Assembly (NCBI GenBank): GCA_003255025.1
Contig: QANY01009110.1
Coordinates: 1,364,001 to 1,428,000 of the forward strand
Length of the DNA: 64,000 nucleotides
Reading direction: 5' to 3'
DNA from: Datisca glomerata
Lineage: Eukaryota; Streptophyta; Magnoliopsida; Cucurbitales; Datiscaceae
Shown here piece by piece: positions 25,201-37,200 of the stretch (positions are counted from its first letter, which is position 1; each line of letters begins with the position of its first letter). The translations under genes were made by a program, and so were the position numbers. A model generated the notes under the pieces. It worked only from the letters and a program-made list of their open reading frames with translations. It made no database searches and was not told the origin of the DNA.

Positions 25201-28200
25201 GACAAGGTTTCTTCCTAAGATGGTGCAGTATCCGGATGTTGATCTTCTATCAACTACAGACCCGACCCAATCAGCATCAGTGTAGGCTTCTAATTCAATT
25301 TTCTCATTCCTTTGGAAGAGAATTCCTTTCCCTGGGGTAGCTTTTAAGTACCTAAGGATTCTGTAAACTGCTTCCATGTGAGACTCTTGTGGGTTATGCA
25401 TGAGTTGATTGACCACACTCACATAACATGCTATATCAGGCCTGGTATGTGATAAGTAGATTAGCTTCCCCACTAGTCTTTGATACCTTCCTCTTTTTGT
25501 CATCTTATCATCCCCCTTTTCACCCAATTTATGATTCTGCTCAATAGAAATGTCAGCAGGTTTGCACCCTACCTAAACTAAACAACTAAAATAACTCATT
25601 CATGTTCCAAGTCTGCAAAAAGACATAAAGTAAGCCTATATGTATAGGCAATCAAGAATCATAAATTAATTAAAAATTCAAAACTCTATATACTAATCAT
25701 AAATCAAATATGTTCTTAATTTAAATCTATTTTAACTAGAATTTGAGATAAATTACAATACTTAAATTACTTAATCAAATAATTAAATCCCTAAAATTCT
25801 GATATTATCATAAATGCAGTATATTCGTAAATGTCATTGGAACTTAGTTTTTCAACAGCTCTCCTGTATTTGCATTAGGTTTGATTTGCTGTATTTTTGT
25901 AAGAAACATTACTATTCCCTTTAATTACAAAATGGATAAACAATCCTCGTTGTGTATCAATTTACAATGTCAATCTAATTTGAGAGAACTGAAAAGAATA
26001 GAAAGTCCTTGAAAGAATTAGAACTAAAATCCCACTTTGAAGCCACAAACTTAGCGTTATCCAATGATAAATTAACATTCTTTTGCTTTAATTAAAAAAT
26101 GTGCGAGTTCCTTTCGTATCAATAATCTATAGGATGGAGATGAGAGAATATCTCGACAAAAATTTCTTCCTCTTCTTTGCATGTGTAGCAAAAAGAGTAA
26201 TCAAAAGCAAGGCCATTACATCCCCTGTCAGCACCCATGTTAACTCAAAAGCTTCGAGAAGCTTGCACCTCAATTGATACGTGATTGAACGGTATAGAAA
26301 CAATTGATCTTGTCATTTTGCAACATTTTGGCACAGGATAGTTCCATTTGCTTTATTATGCTATGCACATGGTTTTTCTGAAGGAATCAATTTTGTTTTT
26401 AAGGAATGATTGTCTTAGTTTCTAGCACAAGTGATATGGCCTAAGGCCTCTAGAGGGAAAGCTAATGCAAATCTGCCTTTATGATTCTTCAATGGTAAAT
26501 ATTTTGGCTCATGATGTATTGTTTATATTTAACTTCATTTGCAGATTCTTCATTTCAAAAGGGTCATCCTAAATTTTGGGACTTCACAAAGAGGGCTTGT
26601 ATAAAATTGATGAAGGTTTTGGTTGCAATTCAGGGCATGCATCCTTATTCATTTGGTGATAAATCTGTACTTCCACCTGTCCTGAATTTCTGCTTAAATA
26701 AGATAACAGATCCTGAACCAGATCTTGCGTCCTTTGAGGAATTCCTGATTCAATGTATGGTGATGGTAAAGAGTATTTTGGAATGTAAGGAATACGAGCC
26801 GAGTCTTACAGGCCGGGTGATGGATGAAAGTAGAGTTTCACTTGGACAGATGAAGAAAACCATCTCCAATGTTGTTAGTGGTGTTTTGACTTCCCTTTTG
26901 ACAAGCGAGCGCATAGTACTTTTATGTAATGTATTGATAAGGAGGTAAGATTGATTCTGCTTCACATCAATCTTATTCTTGTGCTATCTGCCTCTGATTA
27001 TATTAATTTTGGAAATTTGAGATGCCCTCTATGTTTATATGGTGTGGTTTGATGATTATAATTTAAAATGGAAGTTCTATAAAATATTCTCACTTGGTGC
27101 TGGACATTGTCCAACAAAGAGCTTTAATTATTTTTAATAGGAAATAGGAAACATAGTCTCCTATTTTTTCAATAGCTGTCCAACTAAGTCCTATTTTTAA
27201 TAGGAAATAGAGTGGACAGTTTGTTTGCAGAGGTGCTTCATATGTAGTTACCAAGGAAGCAAAAGGCTCTTTGGAACATTGGGGTTATGGCGGTTCTTTG
27301 GTGCTTACTTGTGGATTATTAGAAGAATTTTTGTGGAGTCGTTGAGGACTTAGTGTCACTAACGGAGAGGAGTCTTTTTTTTGTCCCCCCTATGTATACT
27401 AAGTGGTTTAAGAATTTTCTTTTGTTTTTTTATTAGTACGGATTGGTTAGCTACTTGTAAAGATTGATTTGGGTTTGGGTGGAGTTTCTTTTTTTGTTTC
27501 GGTTGGTCTGCTCATCCGCCGAACTTTGTAAATAGTTCTTTTTCTTAATACAAATCATTTCTTATAAAAAAATTAATGTATTAATATGAGACCAATGTAG
27601 AGCAATTTGTTAGGCCTAAGAAATTAATTGTCCATTTGAACATCTCTTGTGCTTGAGTCTTACATGTCAAGCCCTAAGAAATTTGTAAGGTATGAAGAAG
27701 ACAGGGTGGAAGAAACATATGAAGTCTCTCCCTATGCACTGAGGCTCCCTCCCTCTCTCCTCATTCCTTATGTTTCACTGAATAATTCTCATTTACGACA
27801 CCCTTTCTTTATAGCTATAAGCTCATGTAAACACCAAGTATTATTTTCTCCCCTTTTTTTGCGAAGATACTAAGTAATACCCTTGACAAGGTTGAACTCC
27901 CTATACAAAGATAGATTTGAAGTAACCAAACTATCATCTGATGCTCTTTAGACTCCAAAAGAATCCACTAACCTTATCTATCCCATAAATTGTGAAAGAC
28001 TTGGCATGAAGTCCTTCGTACCCTTATTGTGAAAAGCATCCACCAAGCGGGTTGTTACTAAGAGCAAGTATAGGGTTGTCCACTCCCTGGATACTTTTTC
28101 TTTTGGCTAAGGAATATCACTTCTTTTATACCGATTGTTGAGAGAAAGCTTTGAATAGTTTAAACTTTGACAATTTTCGATCATGTAACATTATAACTAC

Positions 28201-31200
28201 GTAAAAATTACAAATTTCGATCCTCTTTCCCATTTTTTGGGTTTTTCCCCAATTTTCAATCCTGTAGGAAAGAAAATAGACGTTTTTTTTTGAAAAAATT
28301 ATGTAATTCATTAGTGCTTATATTGATGCGCTGTGGTCATAAAATAGTTGTACTCATATTCGCCTATTTCCTTTCCTACAGGTATTTTGTTTTAACAGCA
28401 AGTGATTTGGAGGAATGGTACCAAAACCCAGAGTCTTTTCATCATGAGCAAGATATGGTTCAGTGGACAGAGAAATTAAGGCCTTGTGCTGAAGCTTTGT
28501 ATATTGTATTGTTTGAAAATCATAGCCAAGTATGTGGAATCTTATTGATTATTCAGTTTTTATTATGCTACTTGGAGTTCAAGTCTTTGATAATTTGATT
28601 TCTTAAAAGAATTTGTGCGCTTATCTGGTCTTAATTGTTACATCCTAGCTTTTAGGTCCTGTTGTTGTTTCTATTCTTCAAGAGGCAATGAAAAGTTGCT
28701 CAACCTCTGAGACTGAGATTACGCCAAGGTTGCTTCTCAAAGATGCTGCTTATGGTGCTGCTGCATATGTTTATTATGAGCTCTCTAACTACCTAAATTT
28801 TAAAGAGTGGTTAGTCTTATTTCTAAATACTATTGAAGAAATTTGGTGACTCTTGGTTGAACAGTTGATGTGTTTTAAGTACAGTGATTGTAGTACTGAT
28901 GTTCATATTATTTGAGAATGCTTTATTGCTTTATGTGATGTTTTTATGACCTAGGAGTTGTTTCTGGCTGGGGAATATGACGAGGCACATAGGTGCTTAA
29001 ATTTTAAAAATCTTCAACTCTTATTTTTTATATTAGAGGTTTTGATTGAAGAATGAAAAAAAGGGATGAGATGTTGCGTGAACGCGGATTAGAAATTTAG
29101 CCAAGAGAAAAGGTGCTTTAGGCAAGAACCAAAAAATCTCAAATAAGTAAATCCTTTAGTGGCTGATACTCATATAGAAGCCAACAGAGCCATAAATGGT
29201 TGGGTGGGGGAGTTTTATTCTTGAAAACTATGTATGATGGCATGATTTATTTTGATTGTGGTGACAGCATGTATTGCAGTGGTTCTGCATCAAGGATTCT
29301 TTATATTATGTCTTTTTAAGGTACAAGAGGGGTTGTCTTTCTCTGTCGTTCTACATCAGGGGTTGTCTTAGGGATTATTTTGGATTTGTTATTTTTTGGG
29401 GCAAGCGTATTAGCAGTTCTATTTCCGGTTTTATCGAGAAGGAAAGAGGCGGATGGATTATTCACTCTTATATTTCGAAGGAAGCTAGAGAGGAAATTGC
29501 ACATCATTCTTTTTTGTATCAGTATGAAATCATAAATGCATTACGCTGATGCATAAAGACAATCTGCTAGAAAGAGTAAAAGAATTGTGCATTTGGAATC
29601 CAACTACACTTCAGCTTCTGGTTTAGATTGTTGGATTTGTGTTGGCATGGGTGTTTCCTGAGAATGTGGATTCCTTATTTCTTGGAGATTTTCTTGAGAT
29701 GAAGTGTAATAATAAGAAAAGAGTTCTTTGGTCTTCTGCTTTGGTGGATACTCTTCGGAGCATTTGTTTGAAGCAGAACAGACGCTTTGAAGATAGTCTG
29801 TGGGCTTAAATTCCATTTTGTTTAAATCTTCTTTATTGAAAGTCTTGTTCTATAAATTCCATATTGTTTTCTTGGCCGTGAGTTTGGTCTTAGTATTTTG
29901 TTTTGTTTTCTCTTCTTCTCTTTTTGTTTTTTTGTTGGAGTTCTTGTCCTCCATTCTTGTATTTTCCTTTTATTAATAAATTAAATTATGTTTCTTACGA
30001 AAAGGATTGCAAATATAGTTGAATCTAATGGTTACCTACTAGAGTTTTCACTATTTGTACGTCATCCCTTTACTGATATGATTTTATGGTAGATCAAGAT
30101 TTTGAGGGTGACAAAGTGGCTAAAGAAAGGAGAAAATTGGACATGCTTTAGTTGCTTAGAAACTTAATACAGAAAATTAAAGTCGCAGAGAATCAGAGAT
30201 GGTCATTTGGCTGTTGTCTAAAATCTCCGAACTAACATTTTCAGCCTCGTATAAAAAATAATTCCATACTCTTGTACAGCTTAGAATACACCATTTGTGG
30301 TGATGTGCTGTTGTTGCTAACATAGTCACTACAGACCTTTTTACTGGAGTTTACTGTTGTGTCTATTATCTTGCGGCATGTATAAACTTGAAGGTTTGGT
30401 TGGGATTCTTGCTCCAACCACATCCACTGTACTCTTAATTCTGAAATTGACATTAGAAAAAGTAAGTGATGGCATTTTTATTTTTGATAAGAAACATAGA
30501 TTTTCGTTTATATGTTAAAAAAGTTACAAAAGAGGACAAGAAATCCTCAATACTTCCCCATTTACATGCCTACTCAATTTATAACGCCTCTCCAGTTTGA
30601 GAGGACTAAAAAGAATGGAATTTCCTAAAAAAAACTTCTAGGACAGTGTCTTTAGCCTTATCCTAAAAATTCTTGAATTTCTCTCTATCCAAATGCACCA
30701 AAGCACGCAAAGTGATAGCATTTGACTACCAAAATTTCCATTATTCTTTTAGTGTAGTTGAATGACTCATCTTTTCACCTGAATTAATTGAATGCAGGTT
30801 CAATGGTGCATTGTCCCTTGAACTGTCAAATGATCATCCAAATGTGCGTATCATCCATCGGAAAGTTGCACTGGTACTAGGACAGTGGGTTTCTGAGGTA
30901 AAACTTAATCTTTGCTGTTATATACATATGCTTCAAAGATATAGAGGACTTTAAAAGGATCTTCCACTGAGATAACACTTGTGGGCATGTGTAGTTACTA
31001 TGAAACTAAAAGAGTTATATTGATTAATTAAAAATGAGAAAGTACATGAGATATTTATACACATGGATAAGAAAGTTAAAAATACTAAAATACCCTTAAA
31101 TACTAGAAAAGTAAAGTAAAGATACACAATATTATCCAACACTCCCCCTCAAGCTGGCGCATAGATATCAATCATGCCTAGCTTGCTAAGAGTTGACTGT

Positions 31201-34200
31201 AGAATAGTAGGACCGACTGGCTTTGTAAGAGCATCAGAAGTTTGCTCAGATGAAGGAAAAAACTTTGTAGAGATAGCTCCAGACCGAACTGTCTCTCGAA
31301 TGAAGTGAATATCAACCTCGATATGCTTTGTTCTTTCATGAAGTACAGAATCTGAAACTAACATTAAGGTCGACTTATTGTCACAGTACAATGTGGAAGG
31401 TAAACAGGGCAAGAAATCGAGTTCCCCTAGAATAGAATGAAGCCAAAGAACCCCACACGTCCCTTGAGCCATTGCCTTGTATTCTGCCTCAGCAGATGAC
31501 TGAGAAACCACAGACTGCTTCTTGCTTTTCCAGGAGAGAGGATGATTACCAGCCGTAACAGCAGCGTTTGAAGCTTCAGACATCACGAATCCAAGAAAGC
31601 AATATAAATTGCCAAGAAAATCCGATGGAGAGATGAAGAAAGATTGAACACGACCTTCTATATCATAAAAAAGTTTGGTATCATAAAAAAGTCACCAAAC
31701 TGTGGTCTAAGCCACAACAATCCAAAAAATACCGAAAATCCTAGGTCTGGTCAGCACACAGCCTAGAAAAACCCATCCACCTTGAAGAAACGAAGTTGAA
31801 AGTAAAAAAAGAGCTCCGGCAAATGGAGAACGGCGACTGGGCGGCGGCAGGGTGGCGGTGGCCGGCGCTGTCTGGTGGCTGTGGCAGTGATAGGTGGCAG
31901 AGTAGGGTTAGGGTTAGGCTCTGATACCAACTAGGAAACTAAAAGAGTTAAATTGATTAATTAAAAATGAGAAAGTATATGGGATATTTAACACATGGAT
32001 AAGAAAGTTAAACATACTAAAATACCCTTAAATACTAGAAAAGTAAAGTAAAGATAAACAATATTATCCAACATAGTTTTGGGTAGTAATTGTAGTACGG
32101 CTAAAAATAAGAACAGTAGGGATTTTCAAAATGTCATTGAATCAATGAATATTATTTTGACGCTACCTTTGGTATTAAGAAATGGAGATTTTTCTGTATT
32201 TCTTCTTTAGACCCTCCGGTTGGATCTTCATATTTCTTTTATAAGAAACAAATTTTTTATTGCTGAAAAAAATGTACAAAGACGGTTCAGAGGAAGTGCT
32301 ATCCTAAACGAACAACAAAAAGACTATAATTAGTCTAATGACCCCTGGTTATTTAATGAAGCTAAGCTCATCCCTTAAATTTCTGAAGGCAAGGAAGGCT
32401 ATAACTCGATGTAGAGGATTTGCTGGAGGTTTGCATTGTATTGCACTCTTTCTTGGAAACAATGTTTGTGAGTGTTCCTTGTGATTCTATAGTAACAGAG
32501 ATCTATTTAATGGTTTTGTCCATCGAAAACACTGATTCTCCCATCTGTTAGTTAATTAATTGTTAGAAAAAGTAGTCAGTTAATTTTCTGTACAGTCATG
32601 TTCTCACTTTGTTTTTTTTTTTCATGGGCCTTTTACCCTACTAGTTTTTCTAGCAGCAAAATGACTATATGTTTAACTGAGAAGCAAAATGACTTTGAGC
32701 CTCACGTTTCTGTTCGCAGATTAAAGATGATACGAAAAGACCAGTTTATTGTGCTTTGATCAGATTGCTTCAGGACAGTGATCTCTCTGTTAGGGTACGA
32801 TGCATATGAACGTCTTTTCATGTATACATTTTCCATATGTATAGTTTGACTTTTCTTACAAATGCTGTGTTCCCTATGATAACTTATAACACACTCCTAA
32901 ACTTTAGTTGCTATTACTTCAATTACTGAAGTTATGCATTCATTGTTTTAGCTAGCAGCTTGTCGGTCTTTGTGTTTGCACATTGAAGATGCAAACTTTT
33001 CTGAGAGAGATTTTACTGATCTTCTACCTCTGTGTTGGGATTCATGCTTTAAACTGATTGAGGAGGTTCAAGAGTTTGACTCAAAGGTATATATGTCTGC
33101 TTCTTTTGTTTTATGTTTCTGAGACAGTGATATACCAATATTGAATTTGAAACAAGATTTACATTTTAACCGAATATCCCTAGCTTTCTTTACATTTTTT
33201 TTAATAATTTCATGGTAAATGCTACTAGACGTGTATTCCTACACCACTTTTGTTTATTATTTTCGGAAAAGGAAAGAAATTGTTTGTATTCTATGCCAAA
33301 CAGTCTACATCTCTCAGTATTTCTTGGAATTTTTGTTGGCTTCATGGACGTTTCAGAATTGAAGTGATTTCACTAGGAATCTGCATTCAGTTGTGTTAGG
33401 GAAGTTCATTTGCACGATGCTCGTATAGGCTATAATACAATTATGCTTCAATGCTTTATTTCTGCTCAAAAGATTGGACTGTTTTTGAACTCGCGGGTCA
33501 TGTTTTAGTATTATATTCTTATCAGAATATTTCCGCGTTTTATTGTGAATTAAATAATTGGTTTATCAACTGCCGATGCTGTCACTTTTTCAGGTTCAGG
33601 TCTTGAATTTAATCTCTGTTCTGATTGGACACGTCACTCAAGTCATTCCCTTTTCAAATAAGTTGGTGCATTTTTTTCAGAAGGTATATAGTAGTAGTTT
33701 TATCTTCAGCATTCAATCTTCATGAATAATACTATGTAATGCTGTGTTACAATGGATAAGGAAAAGTAGTTACAGGAGGTGGAATTATTGAACCATTTGT
33801 AATTCTTGGAAAGAAATAGATGGGCATATCTAGCGATTGTTGCACGTATGCAATTTCGAAGTAACAAGGCACCGACATTATTATCTTAATGCTCTAATTT
33901 ATACAATTCTGTCGAATGAAGCAAGTCTAGAAAAATTGCGCATGGCGTTGGTACAAAACCAACGCGAATAATGAAAATTTATACGATTCATTGAAGGAGA
34001 TTGATGTTTTGTGGGATAAAGTGATCTTCTCGCGTTAGGATTTCTCGTTGCTAAACAGATGTGTACTTTGCTAGGAGACTAACGATCACATTTTTCTGTA
34101 TTGTTCTGGAACTCTATTTTGGGAAGTTTACTTCTCAACTGGGTGAGGCTCATACTGTCACACAACTATGAGTTTAGTTTACAGTTGGAACGGTGCTAGT

Positions 34201-37200
34201 TTCTGTTATGAAAATAAGGTTCTGGAGAGTAACTACCATGGTCTATTTGGAGGGAGAGGAACTATAGAATTTGTAAAGCCGTAGAAAATTCTTTTTGTAA
34301 AGCTTTTCTTTGTTTTATCAGGTTGTTGCAAGAGTGGCAAGGTTGTTTCTTCACAGGTTTTGATGCTGAAAAACCTGGCTAGATTCTGCGTTTAGCGTTT
34401 ATAATGCAACTTAATTTCCGATAAAAAAGTTATTCTTCTTGCATCTTTATGGGCTTTTAAGCCTGAATATTGTATCTGATTGTGAATAGTTGGAAGAATT
34501 TTGTCTTCAGTTGCTTGTATTTTGGAGGAGTTTTTATCCTCCAATGACTTTCTAGGTGTACTTATTTTTGTGCATAATATGAACTTTATTTTTTGTATCA
34601 AAAGTATATATTTGTGTCCCCTTTTTAAGCCCTAGGGAAGCATTGTGTTGCTGTTCTTTTTTCAAGCTCTAAGTTTTATGTTTTACTCATTTTGCTTACT
34701 GCTTTGAATAAAATATTTCTCTGATTTTATTATTATTACTAATTTATTCTCTTAAATTATCCTTTTAATCAGGTTTGGGAGGAATCTTCTGGTGAAAGCC
34801 TTCTGCAGATCCAACTTCTAATTGCTCTGAGAAACCTTGTGGTCGCATTTGGTTATCAGTCGCCCATGTGCTACAGCATGCTACTACCCATTCTGGACAA
34901 GGGTATTGACATTAACAGCCCAGATGAACTCAATCTTCTAGAGGACAGCATGCTGGTAGTCAACTAATTTAATATATGTTGTCATTACTGGTCCAAAATT
35001 AACCATTTGCAGTTTATTCTCTGCATTGCGTTTTTGCTATCTTTCTATAAGTGATAAGAATACTTGATTCAGCTATGGGAAGCCACACTATCACATGCTC
35101 CTTCAATGGTGCCTCAACTGTTAGGGTATTTTCCTCGTCTGGTGGAAATCATGGAAAGAAGTTTTGACCACTTGCAGGTTAGGCTTGCCATTTTGCATCA
35201 ATTATTGCATCCTCTTAGATATTTCTTTATATTTGTAGTCTCTAATTATTAGTTATTACTATTTTCTTTTGACTTATATAATTGGCTTGCAATCTACGAA
35301 TGGAAAAATCAATAATGAAAAAGCATTCCATATAAATGGTCGAACCGATAGGCAGGCGTAGTTTGAGATTTCTATATTTCTAGGACCTCATTGAGAGGTT
35401 TAAATAACTCTGGTATCTGGAGAAGAAGTTAATGATTTTTTTTCTTATTGATTATCAAGTGAGCCGCGATCATAATATCCCAATCATTAGCAAAACTCTA
35501 ACGAAAAAAAATCCACAAAGGCTTAAGACAAGACAATACTTTTTCTTATTCTATCAGCAGATGTACATAAAGTCTCTGGATAGTCAAGCTTCCCATGAGT
35601 TCTTATATGTTCCTCACCTGTACCGTGGCTACTGCCTCTCCTTTGATATCGACTCTACTATTGCCCATTTCATTGCTTACATGAATCCAAATTTACTTTT
35701 TAGGGTCTGTTTGGTCGGGGTAATCCTAGGACGGTATCCGACTTCAATTGAATTCCCTTGATTGCTTCGGGTATTCCTTCAAAAGGCCTATAACCTAATT
35801 TCCTGTATTCCTAATATACCTCTTCCATGAATAATTGGATACCCATGGAGAAGAGTGTGAAATCAGAATTACCATGTAATCTGATCTCAATGGTAAATTA
35901 CTTAACTGCCCTTTGTATTTGATTTCCCAAATAATAGCTTTACTTTTATTTTCAATTGGACCCATTAATTTCATGTTACTATTATGTGATCCAAATCTTT
36001 TCAGCTAATATTTTACAAAGAATGCACCAATAGGTGATTAAAGACCAATGATCACAAGTATGAACTAATATTTTACAAAGAATGCACCGACAGGTGATTA
36101 AAACAAAGGATCACAATTATGAACTGATTGGCGTGTCAATAACCATGCATAAAACTCTAGTATTTTGGGAATACCAATACTCCTTTTTTCATAGGGGACT
36201 TGATAAGTTCTAGTCAACACACATGTGGGATGCACGTTCATTATATCTTTTTGCTCAAATTATCACTCATGATCATGTGTTCATATGAATCTAAAAGAAA
36301 ATTGATTTAACACCATACAATTTGTTTTCAATTTGTGTGAGCAAAACCGAGACAATATTTTATGCATTTTCATCTTGACTTGAGTTTAATATCAGGTTGC
36401 TGTCAATATCATTGAGGATTACGTCATCCTGGGTGGAAATGAGTTTTTAAGTATTCATGCTACCGGTGTTGCAAAAGTTCTTGATGGGGTTGTTGGAAAT
36501 GTAAACGACAGAGGGCTACTTTCAATTCTTCCGGTTATTGACCTTCTAGTACGGGTACTTTCAATTTTGAACATGCTTATGCCTATTTTCAGAAGCTTAA
36601 ACGGCACATATGTGGGATAATAGGGAAGCTGAAATGAAGATAACATTTTATTGATTTCCCTTACTGAAGCGATCTCAATATGCTCTTTTCTCTCTATAAG
36701 AAACATTAACATTTCACAAATATATGTATATTTGCACATGAGGATAAGTAATCATCTGTTTTTTTTTTGCAGTGTTTCCCTATTCAAGTGCCCCTATTAA
36801 TAGGCAGTACTTTACAAGTAAGCCCATTCTTTTACCTGTGGAGATTTTTGTTCACTCTCTCATATTCTCTTGTGCGTTTCTGCATGCTCACATTTTGTGG
36901 TCTTTTTCTATGTATGTAGAAATTAATTGTTATTTGTTTGAGTGGGAGAGATGAACACGATCCTTCTAAGACAGCAGTTAAGGCATCTTCAGCTGCTATC
37001 CTGGCAAGGATTTTGGTGATGAATACCAATTACCTTGCCCAGCTAACGTCAGAACCATCACTTTCAATACTCCTTCAGAAAGCAGGCATCACAATAGAAG
37101 AAAATTTACTTCTCTGTCTTGTCGACTTGTGGCTTGATAAGGTTCGTAGTCTTTGAATGAAGTACACATATATTTGGTTCGATTTCACTTGAAGATTGTA

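Noticed and set aside
25025..25285. Plus-strand frame of 86 residues
   Set aside because: It is the complement of the well-supported copia RNase H frame on the minus strand.
31904..31919. Telomere-like TAGGGTTAGGGTTAGG
   Set aside because: Fewer than three units, located in the leader of a small copia element next to its primer site. No sign of an interstitial telomere.
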